From the NCBI GenBank assembly GCA_963698535.1, contig CAVORD010000002.1, forward strand, positions 62,001-126,000: a stretch of DNA of 64,000 bases, given 5' to 3'. Below the pieces are notes generated by a model. That model saw only the letters and a program-made list of their open reading frames with translations. It did no database searches and was not told the DNA's origin. The number at the start of each line of letters is the position of its first letter. Positions within the stretch are counted from its first letter, which is position 1. The stretch is from CAVORD01 sp963698535 (GTDB lineage: Bacteria; Bacteroidota; Bacteroidia; Bacteroidales; VadinHA17). Positions 55,103-64,000 of the stretch are shown here, piece after piece. The position numbers and the translations under genes were made by a program.

Positions 55103-57760
55103 ATGGATTACAACTTCCGGGAAATTGAGAGAAAGTGGCAGCAGTACTGGGAAAAGAATAAGACCTTCCGTACAATTGATGATATCTCTAATCCAAAGAA
55201 GTACTACATTCTTGATATGTTCCCCTACCCTTCCGGGTCAGGACTGCACGTAGGCCACCCTGAAGGCTATACAGCGACCGACATTGTAGCCAGGTATAAA
55301 AGGATGAATGGGTTCAACGTGCTTCACCCTATGGGCTGGGATGCATTCGGATTGCCTGCAGAACAGTATGCTATTCAAACCGGGACTCATCCATCAATAA
55401 TAACCAACAAAAACTGCGATACCTTCAGACGTCAGATAAAGGAGATAGGATTGAGTTACGACTGGGACAGAGAGATCAATACCACCGACCATGGTTATTT
55501 CAAATGGACCCAGTGGATCTTTATCAGGTTGTATAATACATGGTTCGACGCAACACTTCAAAAGGGCCGACCAATCGATGAGCTTGAGATCCCTTCTGAG
55601 ATATCAGCATTGGGAGAGAGCGAACAAAGAGCTTTTATTAATTCCAAAAGGCTGGCATATTACGACGACGCACAGGTATGGTGGTGTCCCGACTGCAGGA
55701 TCGTCTGCGCTAACGAGGAGGTTCTTACCGACGGCTCACATGAAAAGTGCGGAAACCCGGTTGCCAGGAAGAATCTGAAGCAGTGGATGCTGCGTATACC
55801 ACACTATGGGGAAAGACTTCTTTCTGGTCTTGACGGACTTGACTGGCCTGAGGGAGTAAAAGATATGCAGCGCAACTGGATAGGTAAATCCACAGGCGCT
55901 GAGGTTGATTTCAAAGTAGCCGACAGTGAACAGACTATCAGGGTCTATACAACAAGACCAGACACTCTTTTCGGGGCGACCTATATGGTTCTCGCTCCCG
56001 AGCATCCTTTGGTGAAGAGCCTTACCAGACCTGCTCAGACTGATGATGTAAACAGATACATTAAAGCAACCTCTTTGAAATCAGATCTTGACAGAACGGA
56101 TCTGGCACACGATAAGACAGGAGTATTTACAGGCTCATATGCCATTAATCCTGTTAATGAAAACCAAATTGAGATATGGATTGCCGATTACGTGCTTACA
56201 GGATACGGTACAGGAGCTATAATGGCAGTGCCGGGACACGACACACGCGATTTTGAGTTCGCAAAGAAATTCAATCTCCCGGTAGTATGTATCATGGATC
56301 CCGATACAGAGGATACAGATCTTAAAAACAACGTTCTGGAAGGCAATGCCTGCTGGACTGAAGACGGGAAATTCATTAACTCAGAAAGCAGTAAAACAGG
56401 TGTCTCCTTAAACGGGATGACCAAACAGGAAGGTATCGACACAATTATAGAGTGGCTTAAGGAAAAATCACTTGGAGTGCCAAAGACCAACTTTAAGTTG
56501 CGCGACTGGCTATTCAGCCGCCAAAGATACTGGGGGGAACCCTTCCCTGTAATACACTGGGAGGATGGAGAAATAACCCTGCTCGATGACAGTGATCTCC
56601 CTCTTGTGCTGCCTGAACTAATTAAGTTTGAACCGGGGGAAACAGGTGAATCTCCGCTTTCCAATGCAACAGACTGGCTCTACGTTACAGACAAGAATGG
56701 CAGAAAAGGAAAGCGCGAAACTAACACTATGCCCCAATGGGCCGGATCGTGCTGGTATTACCTCAGGTATATCGACCCTCGCAACGATAAAGAGATATTC
56801 GACAAGAAACTCGAAAATTACTGGATGCCTGTTGACCTCTATGTAGGCGGAGCAGAACATGCAGTACTTCATCTCCTTTACAGCAGGTTCTGGCATAAAG
56901 TGCTTTTCGACCTTGGCATTGTGTCACATGATGAACCATACCAGCGTCTCTTCAATCAGGGAATGATCCTCGCCTTTGCATACGAGACATCATCCGGGGC
57001 TAAAGTAACCGGCGACAAGGTGGAAGAGAAAGACGGTAAATTCTTTCATACCGACACCGGAGAAGAATTGAAACAGATCGTCGCCAAAATGTCCAAGTCA
57101 CTTAAGAATGTTGTCAATCCTGACGATGTAATAAAAATGTATGGCGCCGACTCTCTCAGGCTCTATGAGATGTTTCTGGGCCCGCTGGAAGCAACCAAAC
57201 CATGGGACGATAAAGGTATTAAAGGGGTATTCAATTTTCTTGCCCGCTCATGGAGATTTATTGCAAATGACAGTAATCTTACCGATGGCGACGAAGACAA
57301 GGAAGTACTGAAAGTATTGCATCAAACCATAAAAAAGGTAACAGGTGATATTGAGGCAATGAGATTTAATACTGCTATCTCAGCCATGATGGTATTCATC
57401 AACCTTGCCATGAAAAAGGGAAGGATCACCCGTGACAGTGCCGGGAAATTTATCACCATCCTTGCTCCCTTTGCACCTCATCTGGCAGAAGAACTATGGG
57501 AGGTGACCGGTCACAACAATACTCTTGCTTATGAGCCATGGCCCCTTTACAACGAAGAATTTATTAAGGAGGATATGATCGAGTACCCGGTATCCATTAA
57601 CGGGAAAATGAGGTTTAAGATCGAATTGCCAGCCGACACTTCACAGGCAGATGTTGCTGCTGCGGCAGAAGCTGATGAGAGGGCCATTAAATGGTTCGAT
57701 GGAAAGAAACCAGGTAAGATCATTGTGGTCCCGGGACGAATTGTAAATATTGTTGTATAA
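55103..57760 (+). CDS. leuS: Leucine--tRNA ligase
   Basis: 885 residues, class I. HIGH motif HVGH at residues 49-52 (PSGSGLHVGHPEGYTATD) and KMSKS at 662-666 (AKMSKSLKNVVNPDD). The CP1 editing domain contains TTRPDTLFGATYMVLAPEH and the GTGAIMAVPGHDTRDFEFA block that clears misactivated amino acids. The C-terminal anticodon and tail domains are complete (FAPHLAEELWE ... GRIVNIVV). The next gene starts 4 bp after the stop. Identification is secure and the frame is intact. Confidence 0.97.
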   Translation: MDYNFREIERKWQQYWEKNKTFRTIDDISNPKKYYILDMFPYPSGSGLHVGHPEGYTATDIVARYKRMNGFNVLHPMGWDAFGLPAEQYAIQTGTHPSIITNKNCDTFRRQIKEIGLSYDWDREINTTDHGYFKWTQWIFIRLYNTWFDATLQKGRPIDELEIPSEISALGESEQRAFINSKRLAYYDDAQVWWCPDCRIVCANEEVLTDGSHEKCGNPVARKNLKQWMLRIPHYGERLLSGLDGLDWPEGVKDMQRNWIGKSTGAEVDFKVADSEQTIRVYTTRPDTLFGATYMVLAPEHPLVKSLTRPAQTDDVNRYIKATSLKSDLDRTDLAHDKTGVFTGSYAINPVNENQIEIWIADYVLTGYGTGAIMAVPGHDTRDFEFAKKFNLPVVCIMDPDTEDTDLKNNVLEGNACWTEDGKFINSESSKTGVSLNGMTKQEGIDTIIEWLKEKSLGVPKTNFKLRDWLFSRQRYWGEPFPVIHWEDGEITLLDDSDLPLVLPELIKFEPGETGESPLSNATDWLYVTDKNGRKGKRETNTMPQWAGSCWYYLRYIDPRNDKEIFDKKLENYWMPVDLYVGGAEHAVLHLLYSRFWHKVLFDLGIVSHDEPYQRLFNQGMILAFAYETSSGAKVTGDKVEEKDGKFFHTDTGEELKQIVAKMSKSLKNVVNPDDVIKMYGADSLRLYEMFLGPLEATKPWDDKGIKGVFNFLARSWRFIANDSNLTDGDEDKEVLKVLHQTIKKVTGDIEAMRFNTAISAMMVFINLAMKKGRITRDSAGKFITILAPFAPHLAEELWEVTGHNNTLAYEPWPLYNEEFIKEDMIEYPVSINGKMRFKIELPADTSQADVAAAAEADERAIKWFDGKKPGKIIVVPGRIVNIVV

Positions 57761-57764
57761 TCTG

Positions 57765-59023
57765 ATGGGAAAAATATACTGTAAACACTATAAACTTCTA
57801 ATTTCTGCTCTCTTAATACTTCTCATAATCCTTCCTACCTCTTGTCACTTACGTGATAACGGACAGCCTGATATATCTGCAATTCAAGCACTTGACACTC
57901 AGACAGTCGAGCCTCCTGCATTGCTTTTCGGGATCAATCCCGACTCATTTGAAATTGTTACAGGCACCATCAAGAAAGAATGAATTTCTGGGTGATATCC
58001 TGAACAGAAATGGAGTGGACTGGAGCTCTATTGATCAGGTAACCCGCAACCACAAAGACGTATTTGATGTAAGAAAGATCCGTACAGGTGGTAGCTATAC
58101 CATGTTTCTAACCCTGGATACGATACAGAAGTTGAAATATTTTGCATACGAACACGATCTTACTCACTATTATCTGTTCTCCTTCAATGACACCCCATCC
58201 ATAACTGCCGGTGTAACTGAAACATTTACGAGAATAGGTTTTGCCAGCGGCACAATTGAAACATCACTCTGGGAGTCGGTAGTAAAGAGCGGATTGAATC
58301 CGACTGATCGCAATTGAGCTGTCGGAGGTTTATGCCTGGACAATAGATTTCTTTGGCCTGCAGAAAGGCGACAGCTTTAAGGTCATTTATGAGGAGCGGT
58401 TCAATGGTGACCAATCTGTTGGAATTGAGAGAATTCATGGTGCCCTTTTTAATCATTCCGGCAAAGATATTTTTGCAATACCACTTGTGCAGGACTCCGT
58501 TTACAGCTTCTACGACACAGATGGGAACAGCCTGAGAAAAGCTTTCCTTAAGGCACCATTAAGATACAGCAGAATAAGTTCCGGATTCTCTTCAAGCCGC
58601 ATGCATCCAATCCTGAGAATACGCAGGCCCCACTTTGGGGTTGATTATGCAGCCCCTGTAGGAACACCTGTAGTTTCAATTGGTGACGGACGTGTAGTAT
58701 CTGCGACATACGACAAGAACAACGGCTATATACTCAGGATAAAGCATAACAGCGTATATTCTACCGCTTATCTTCATCTTAACCGTTTCGCCAAAGGAGT
58801 TAATTCAGGCAGTTATGTTAAGCAGGGAGATGTTATAGGTTATGTTGGCAGCACCGGACTATCAACCGGCCCTCACCTCGATTTCAGAGTGTACAGAAAT
58901 GGCTCACCTGTTGATCCGCTAAGGGTTGAATCACCTCCTGTTGAGCCTGTTGACAGTACCAATATGGAAAATTTCCGAAAAATAAATTACGTAGTTATGA
59001 GGTTGCTCGAGACTATAGATTAG
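57765..59023 (+). CDS. M23-family peptidoglycan endopeptidase, two frameshifts
   Basis: About 418 residues after correcting two bases. Start taken at the ATG at 57765. The N terminus is a hydrophobic signal ending LPTSC, suggesting a lipoprotein. One extra base near 57975 (AAGAAAGAATG) and another near 58301-58304 (CCGACTGATC) break the frame; when removed, the reading continues EIVTGTIKKNEFLGDIL and NPLIAIELSEVYAW. The C-terminal M23 domain has HPILRIRRPHFGVDYAAPVGTPV (zinc His and Asp) and TGPHLDFRVY (third ligand). The N-terminal half resembles the OapA/LysM-like segments of such hydrolases. It trims peptidoglycan cross-bridges. Ends overlapping purN by 4 bp. Confidence 0.86.
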
Positions 59024-59596
59024 TCTCCGCTATTCGTAACTAACCTCTCGACGATCACCGGGAAATGCTTGTATTCAAGTTCATGTATCCTTGCTGCCAG
59101 CGATGAGGGAGTGTCGTTGGATAAAACTTCTGTTTCAGCCTGGAATATTATGTCACCAGAATCATAAATCTCATTCACATAGTGTATTGTTATCCCACTG
59201 CTCTTTTCACCGTTTTCAATTACCGATCGGTGGACATTTTCCCCGTACATTCCTTTGCCACCATAAGCAGGTAACAATGCGGGATGAATATTAACTATCC
59301 TCCCCTTAAAGCAATTGACAACTATTGGAGGCATAAGCCATAAAAATCCGGCCAGGACAATAAAGTCTATCCTGCGTTCCTTCAAAACAGATAGTAACCC
59401 CATTTTCATTGTTCAGACCATTACGGTCGAAAATCACGACCTCCACTCCCAGCTTTTTAGCTCTCTCAATTACAGGAGCATTGCAATTATTTGTGAGGAT
59501 AATTGACACTTCTGCTCCTTTTACGGTCGAAAAATGCCGAATTAAATTCTCGGCGTTGGTGCCTGTGCCCGATGCAAAAACAGCTACTCTCTTCAT
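59020..59596 (-). CDS. purN: Phosphoribosylglycinamide formyltransferase, frameshifted
   Basis: About 191 residues with one correction. Start at the ATG at 59596, MKRVAVFASGTGTNAENLI, where GTGTN binds the substrate phosphate. The frame breaks at a GAAAATG stretch near 59402-59406. One fewer A gives NNEMGLLSVLKERRIDFIVL. Then comes the catalytic core VLAGFLWLMP, NIHPALLPAYGGKGMYG (catalytic His in NIHPALLP) and GITIHYVNEIYDSGDII, with the catalytic Asp in DSGDII. It formylates glycinamide ribonucleotide using 10-formyl-THF. It converges with the M23 peptidase gene (4-bp overlap). Confidence 0.9.
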
Positions 59597-59779
59597 CCTC
59601 TGCAATTTACTAAAACCCCAATAATCTGCCAATTGATTATAATAAATGGGTTATATTATTCATTTTCTGAGCATTACTAAAATAAAATAGTAAATAATTG
59701 GCAAATCATTTGAAAAATATTCCGCAAATATATTTCTTTGCAAGACTTTAAAATGGATTATTAACTTAAAAATGTAACT

Positions 59780-60016
59780 ATGTCAGACATTGCAACAAGA
59801 GTAAAAGAGATCATCGTTGACAAACTAGGTGTTGATGAATCAGAAGTAACACCTGAGGCTAGCTTTACAAATGATCTGGGCGCAGACTCTCTTGATACTG
59901 TTGAGCTGATTATGGAGTTTGAAAAAGAATTCAATATCGGTATTCCTGACGATAAAGCAGAATCTATCAGCTCGGTTGGTGAGGCTATTAAGTATATCGA
60001 GGAGAACGCAAAATAA
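59780..60016 (+). CDS. acpP: Acyl carrier protein
   Basis: 78 residues, strongly acidic. Ser37 in GADSLDTVELIMEFEKEF is the phosphopantetheine attachment site. It carries growing acyl chains for fatty acid synthesis. It lies 23 bp before fabF, the standard acpP-fabF-rnc order. The upstream region (59597-59779) is AT-rich with no clear full-length promoter match. Confidence 0.97.
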   Translation: MSDIATRVKEIIVDKLGVDESEVTPEASFTNDLGADSLDTVELIMEFEKEFNIGIPDDKAESISSVGEAIKYIEENAK

Positions 60017-60039
60017 ATTCTCTTTAAGAAACCATCTTA

Positions 60040-61289
60040 ATGAAAAGAGTTGTAGTGACAGGCATGGGGGCCATAACCCCCATTGGCAAGAATGTTGATG
60101 AGTATTGGAATGGCCTCATTAATGGGGTCAGTGGAGCTGGTATGATTACCAGGTTCGATGCAACAAATTTCAAAACCAAATTTGCCTGTGAAATTAAAGG
60201 ACTACGACCCCGGCAACTATTTCGACAGAAAAGAAGCCCGAAAGATGGACCTCTATTCTCAGTTTGCCCACATAGCCTCCGACGAAGCTATTATCGACTC
60301 GGGAATTGATCTCGAAAAGATCGATAAGGATGAAGTAGGGGTTATTTGGGCATCCGGAATAGGTGGAATTGGGACCTTTCTTGAAGCTATCAGGGATTAT
60401 AGCACGGGCGACGGGACTCCCCGTTTCAACCCGTTCTTTATACCTAAGATGATAAGCGACATAGCAGCAGGTCTCATCTCGATTAAATATGGCTTTCGTG
60501 GCCCTAACTATGCCACTGTTTCTGCCTGTGCCTCCTCAACTCATGCTATTATTGATGCCGTAAGCAACATTAAACTGGGCAAAGCCAAGGTTTTTGTTGC
60601 AGGTGGATCAGAAGCAGCAATCAATGAAGCAGGTGTAGGCGGATTTAATGCGATGCAAGCCCTTTCAGCTAACAATGACGAATTCCTTACCGCCTCCCGT
60701 CCTTTTGACAAACGGCGCGACGGATTTGTAATGGGTGAAGGTGGTGGCGCATTGATCATTGAAGAATATGAGCATGCAAAGGCTCGCGGAGCAAAGATTT
60801 ATGCTGAACTTGTTGGAACAGGAATGACAGCCGATGCATACCATCTTACTGCCCCACATCCGGAAGGATTGGGCGCGAGAAATGTTATGAAAATAGCTGT
60901 TAAGGAAGCCGGACTAGAGCTCTCCGATATAGACTATATTAACGTTCATGGCACATGCAACTCCTCTTGGTGATATCTCTGAAACAAGAGCAATTACAAC
61001 ACTTTTTGGTGATGCTGCTTATAAGTTAAATATAAGTGCAACCAAATCGATGACAGGACACCTGCTGGGTGCTGCAGGGGCAATTGAAGCCATTGCTTCA
61101 ATTCTTGCAGTCAGGAACGACATTGTGCCACCAACAATTAACTTTGTTGTCCCGGATGATCAGATCGATCAGAAGCTGAATTTTACCTTAAATAAGGCAC
61201 AAAAGCGTACTGTAAATGCCGCTATAAGCAATACATTCGGTTTTGGTGGCCATAACGCATCTGTTGTTGTTATAAAGGCAGGACTCTGA
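60040..61289 (+). CDS. fabF: 3-oxoacyl-[acyl-carrier-protein] synthase II, two frameshifts
   Basis: About 415 residues with two bases removed. It starts RVVVTGMGAITPIGKNVDEYW. An extra G at AAAGG (60197-60201) is the first break; corrected, the reading is EIKDYDPGNYFDRKEARKM. The catalytic Cys is in TVSACASSTHAI. A second extra base at CATGCAAC (near 60957) breaks the first catalytic His block; corrected, it reads VHGTSTPLGD. The last piece has KSMTGHLLGAAGA with the second His. Condenses malonyl-ACP with acyl-ACP. As an essential gene broken twice, it is the clearest sign that the sequence carries indel errors. Confidence 0.92.
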
Positions 61290-62023
61290 TCTCCCTTATT
61301 CCCAAAAGCCTTAACGGCAAAGCTTTTACTGACAGGCGTCACTTCATACGCTCGATAAAAGCTATTACAGGATTCAGACCTGTAAATATCAGACTTTATG
61401 AGATGGCCCTTACCCACAGGTCAGCCTCGGTTATTCTTCCCAACGGCAGAAGAGTGAATAACGAAAGGCTTGAGTTTCTCGGTGATGCTATACTCGATGC
61501 TGTACTTTCAGAACAGATATTCTTAACACTTACCGGCTTCGACGAAGGTGATCTTACCAAAACAAGGGCTAAAATAGTTAACAGAGAGACACTTAATAAA
61601 CTTGCTGTTGAGATGGGTCTTAACACCCTGCTAAAAACTCAGGTTACAAATGGAAATGGCAGCTCAAATCTCTATGGCAACGCCCTGGAAGCAATTATTG
61701 GTGCCGTTTTCCTCGACAGGGGTTACTCCAGAACCAGAAGATTCATCACACTTAAGATACTGGATCATTTCGACCTACGGGAATTGACCGAATCGACCAC
61801 CGATTATAAAAGTATACTTTTCGAATGGGCCCAGAAGAATAAAGTATCGATCGAATTTGAACATTCTGCCCGATCAAACACCTCCGACTCGCGCCAGCTT
61901 TTCTCTGCTACCCTCCTGCTCAACAATGTACCATCCTCATCCGGATCAGGAATAACCAAGAAAGAGGCAGAACAACAGGCTTCCTCAAACTACCTTTTTA
62001 AACTTAAGGGCATCAGGGATTGA
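61286..62023 (+). CDS. rnc: Ribonuclease III
   Basis: About 245 residues if it begins near 61286. The only in-frame ATG (61403) would give 206 residues and cut off the first helix, yet coding similarity continues upstream (FIRSIKAITGFRPVNIRLYEM), as in other Bacteroidota RNase III proteins. The possible start is CTG at 61286, overlapping the fabF stop; this is uncertain and another indel could be involved. The catalytic signature is NNERLEFLGDAILDAVLSE, and a double-stranded RNA-binding domain closes the protein (KKEAEQQASSNYLFKL). It cleaves rRNA precursors. Confidence 0.88.
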   Translation: MISLIPKSLNGKAFTDRRHFIRSIKAITGFRPVNIRLYEMALTHRSASVILPNGRRVNNERLEFLGDAILDAVLSEQIFLTLTGFDEGDLTKTRAKIVNRETLNKLAVEMGLNTLLKTQVTNGNGSSNLYGNALEAIIGAVFLDRGYSRTRRFITLKILDHFDLRELTESTTDYKSILFEWAQKNKVSIEFEHSARSNTSDSRQLFSATLLLNNVPSSSGSGITKKEAEQQASSNYLFKLKGIRD

Positions 62024-62069
62024 TTATTAACTTATTTTTTTGCTACCTTTAAGTCAGTAACAATCATCT

Positions 62070-62507
62070 ATGATGACAGACCGTCGGAAAATAAGACGCG
62101 TCAGCCTTAAAGTAGAAGATGCTCCGACTACACAGGTAATTGGTTTAGCATCCTCCGATAACGACTATCGTATATCGCAGGTCATTAATTCACTCGCCGG
62201 ATTATCTTTTGCCATCGATAAGCCCCTGTCAGTTAAGGACGACAAGAGAGAATTGACTTTCAGCAGATTCTCCTCATCAGGAAAGTTCGACAATGGGAAC
62301 TATTCCATCATTTCCAATAAAAGCGGCAACAGTCTGCTTATGCCTTCATTCAGTAACATTGATTATTTTATTACTATCCCGGAAGAGTCATCTGACGATG
62401 CAACCCGTACCCTCATGGAACAGATTAAAAAGGGAGAAATGATAACAGGGGTTTTTCTAATCAATCTTGAGAAAGTTAAAGACAGGAATAAAAACCAATT
62501 AATGTAA
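62070..62507 (+). CDS. IPExxxVDY-type family protein, function unknown
   Basis: 145 residues. The sequence resembles the Bacteroidota family named for its IPExxxVDY motif. Here the corresponding region (VIGLASSDNDYRISQVINS) and a later FITIPEESSDDATRTLMEQI are visible, although the motif is not matched exactly. This family usually lies next to rnc, as here. The start is ATG 62070 (a second ATG follows directly). Function is not known. The assignment rests on general pattern and neighbourhood. Confidence 0.7.
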   Translation: MMTDRRKIRRVSLKVEDAPTTQVIGLASSDNDYRISQVINSLAGLSFAIDKPLSVKDDKRELTFSRFSSSGKFDNGNYSIISNKSGNSLLMPSFSNIDYFITIPEESSDDATRTLMEQIKKGEMITGVFLINLEKVKDRNKNQLM

Positions 62508-62512
62508 TCATT

Positions 62513-62992
62513 ATGGATAATCTACATCATAAGTTATCTGACCAGGAGTTCTCCACAGGGAGGAAAGCATTATTGTGGATTGTTGGATCGATCTTCTTCT
62601 GTATAGGCTTTTGGGATATTTATAAAAGTAATATCCTCAATGATGACAGGATAAGCATTGGAGTGGTGACAGTCACCTTCTCTATTGGATTGTTTATCTA
62701 TTTTGTTGCCTTCCTTGCTTCCAGAAAGAAAAAAGAACATTTCTTTACTGTTGATAATAACGGAATCTCCTTCCGTTTCGGGACTTTTGTTGAAGTCCAT
62801 GGGAATTTTACGTGGCAGGAGATCGATCATATTAACTTCCCTCCACATACACGCCTCTTTGTTTTAAACCTGAAAAACGGTGATAAAAAGGCTGTTAATC
62901 TTAACTGGATCAATAAAGACAAAGGAAAGTCGATCCTCAGACATGTCTATTACAGCGCTGGTTCTTTAGGGGTGAAAACCCTCAGGAAATAA
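62513..62992 (+). CDS. Two-helix membrane protein with a PH-like C-terminal half, unknown
   Basis: 159 residues. Membrane helices at about 20-38 (ALLWIVGSIFFCIGFWDIY) and 48-70, then a soluble part of about 85 residues with alternating strands (FFTVDNNGISFRFGTFVEV, LFVLNLKNGDKKAVNL), similar in layout to the protein at 42685. No enzyme motif is seen. It follows the IPExxxVDY-type gene by 5 bp and precedes a terminator. Confidence 0.7.
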   Translation: MDNLHHKLSDQEFSTGRKALLWIVGSIFFCIGFWDIYKSNILNDDRISIGVVTVTFSIGLFIYFVAFLASRKKKEHFFTVDNNGISFRFGTFVEVHGNFTWQEIDHINFPPHTRLFVLNLKNGDKKAVNLNWINKDKGKSILRHVYYSAGSLGVKTLRK

Positions 62993-63020
62993 CGGAAAAC
63001 TCTGCCGGGTCATAAAAGAA

Positions 63021-63049
63021 AAGGAGGTGATTTCTCACCTCCATTTTCA
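63021..63049 (+). terminator. Terminator after the membrane protein at 62513
   Basis: Perfect 8-bp stem GGAGGTGA (63023-63030) with TCACCTCC (63035-63042), TTTC loop, then ATTTTCATT. Short T tract. Confidence 0.7.
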
Positions 63050-63300
63050 TTAACCCTAAAACTAACCTAACCTATGAAAAAAAACCTATAACCCTTAAAA
63101 CAAATATCGTGCCAAACACATTACAAATGTAATCCATACTTTTTTCATTACAAAACAATCTTTCGTAAATAATTGATAATTAACATAAATTTATGATTTG
63201 ACGGAAGATGAGCACGCAAACGTTTCCGATATCTTAACGGGTGTTAAAGAAAGTTAAAAGATATCTACCTGTTCAATTATAAGGGTTAAATTTGACCATT
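63050..63300 (+). other. AT-rich intergenic region with an orphan leader-like tract
   Basis: No gene fits here. CTAAAACTAACCTAACC followed by ATGAAAAAAAACCTATAA resembles the leader and first codons often seen before outer-membrane receptor genes in this phylum, but the frame stops after five codons. The rest is AT-rich with no repeat structure noted. Confidence 0.4.
63287..63294 (+). promoter_or_regulatory. -7 box TAnnTTTG directly abutting the histidine kinase start
   Basis: TAAATTTG with 6 nt before the presumed GTG start at 63301. Confidence 0.4.
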
Positions 63301-64000
63301 GTGAGGAGAAAGACCATCATTCTTATTGCAGCTTTTTTTTTGCTGGCTATATCCGGACTTATCTTTATTCAGATATACTGGATAGGCCGGTCTATTCGTA
63401 TTAAAGATGAGCAGTTAAGGGTCCTTGCAAATAAATCCATGAACTCTGTTGTACTCGAACTTGAACGGCAGGAGGTGCTTAAGAGGATCTTCCAGGAGAT
63501 AGATACAAATGGAGACGATTCCATCCCAACGATAATATCAGCATCAGGAGACCTTGCCAGGCAGCTCCAGGGGAGTACGTCTGACTTTAACCTCAGGGAG
63601 TACTTTGGAATAAATGAGGAGGGCGCACCTGTAACAATCAACAGCGCCGGTAAGAGGATCATAATTTCTACGGAGCAATTCCCCGTTCTTGCCGATGAAA
63701 TGGGCACAGAGCTGTCCAATTCAGCCTTAAATGCCGGCATATCCGGAAGGGTGAACGAAAAGATACTGCTGCTTGAAAATATTATGGATAAGATCTTTCT
63801 TGATATCCCCTCCATAAGAGAAAGAATCGACCCGGAAGAGGTCAATAAACTGTTGGGTGAAACATTTAAAAACGCAGGAATACTTCTGAGTTTTGAATTT
63901 GCCATAAAAACCGGAAACTCATCCACTTTTTATAAATCAGCAGGATTTACAGAGTCAGTGCCCGCTAATAAGTACCTCAGACAATTGTTCCCGAACGATC
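63301..64000 (+). CDS. Sensor histidine kinase, N-terminal sensor part (cut by window edge)
   Basis: The frame is open from GTG 63301 to the right edge (233 residues). A basic start (RRKTIILIAAFFLLAISGLIF) gives one membrane helix at about 6-24, then the IQIYWIGRSIRIKDEQLR segment that opens the periplasmic sensor domain of many Bacteroidota two-component kinases. The periplasmic part is helical with LRVLANKSMNSVVLELERQE. No kinase domain is included, so the identity is a prediction from the N-terminal pattern. The first internal ATG is at 63438, too late to keep the membrane helix, so GTG is the preferred start. Confidence 0.72.
   Translation, partial: MRRKTIILIAAFFLLAISGLIFIQIYWIGRSIRIKDEQLRVLANKSMNSVVLELERQEVLKRIFQEIDTNGDDSIPTIISASGDLARQLQGSTSDFNLREYFGINEEGAPVTINSAGKRIIISTEQFPVLADEMGTELSNSALNAGISGRVNEKILLLENIMDKIFLDIPSIRERIDPEEVNKLLGETFKNAGILLSFEFAIKTGNSSTFYKSAGFTESVPANKYLRQLFPND

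Noticed and set aside
60040..61289. Programmed frameshifting in fabF
   Set aside because: No slippery heptamer or downstream structure typical of recoding, and two shifts would be needed in a gene read in one frame elsewhere.
1..64000. CRISPR arrays, insertion sequences, prophage genes
   Set aside because: No regularly spaced repeats, transposase, integrase or phage structural genes were found. The gene content is housekeeping throughout.

Overview
The window is a chromosomal segment of a Bacteroidota bacterium, most likely Bacteroidales or Marinilabiliales-like. The evidence is the recurring promoter box TAnnTTTG (twice with TTTG exactly 19 nt upstream), a type IX secretion C-terminal sorting domain, a Porin_10-type outer-membrane protein, an IPExxxVDY-type protein between rnc and the right end, an ExbB/4-TM/ExbD/ExbD operon, and a glycine-lipid type acyltransferase pair. 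No prophage, transposase or CRISPR array is visible. Almost everything is core housekeeping.

Layout. 1-8 kb: the start of a glutamine synthetase (cut by the left edge), an unrecognised lipoprotein, valS, a class I/II aminotransferase, two small proteins and a NamZ-like lipoprotein. 8-13.5 kb: an FtsX/LolE-type permease, then gatE, gatD and a CoA-pyrophosphatase-type Nudix gene. GatD and GatE form the Glu-tRNA(Gln) amidotransferase usually regarded as archaeal, and this is the most unexpected content of the window. 13.4-17 kb: an MltF-like lytic transglycosylase and a putative porin. 17.1-32.5 kb (minus strand): a complete, tightly packed division and cell-wall cluster, mraZ-rsmH-ftsL-ftsI-murE-mraY-murD-ftsW-murG-murC-ftsQ-ftsA-ftsZ, preceded by four MraZ-box-like repeats with a 10-bp period. 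32.6-34.5 kb: glsA-like and glsB-like acyltransferases. 34.5-42.6 kb: an amidophosphoribosyltransferase, a SPOR protein, a lipoprotein, a YebC-family regulator, miaB, aspS and tadA. 42.7-49.3 kb: two glutamate dehydrogenases with NAD-type and NADP-type signatures flanking dprA, then tatD and ansA. 49.4-54.6 kb: tRNA-Ser(GGA), the exbB/exbD operon and a secreted M6 metalloprotease. 54.6-64 kb: a duplicated tRNA-Arg tail, tRNA-Arg(CCG), leuS, an M23 peptidase, purN, acpP-fabF-rnc, an IPExxxVDY-type gene, a small membrane protein, and the start of a sensor histidine kinase that runs off the right edge.

Functionally the window brings together envelope growth (dcw cluster, MltF, NamZ, M23, glycine lipids, ExbBD) and translation or nitrogen metabolism (ValRS, AspRS, LeuRS, GatDE, MiaB, TadA, GS, two GDHs, asparaginase).

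A caution for the reader: at least nine genes (gatE, glsA, dprA, ansA, the second exbD, the M6 peptidase, the M23 peptidase, purN and fabF) read correctly only if single bases are added or removed, often in short homopolymers. Because essential genes such as fabF are hit and the protein continues cleanly in the next frame each time, these look like assembly errors, not decay. Such genes are given here as one interval spanning all their pieces.
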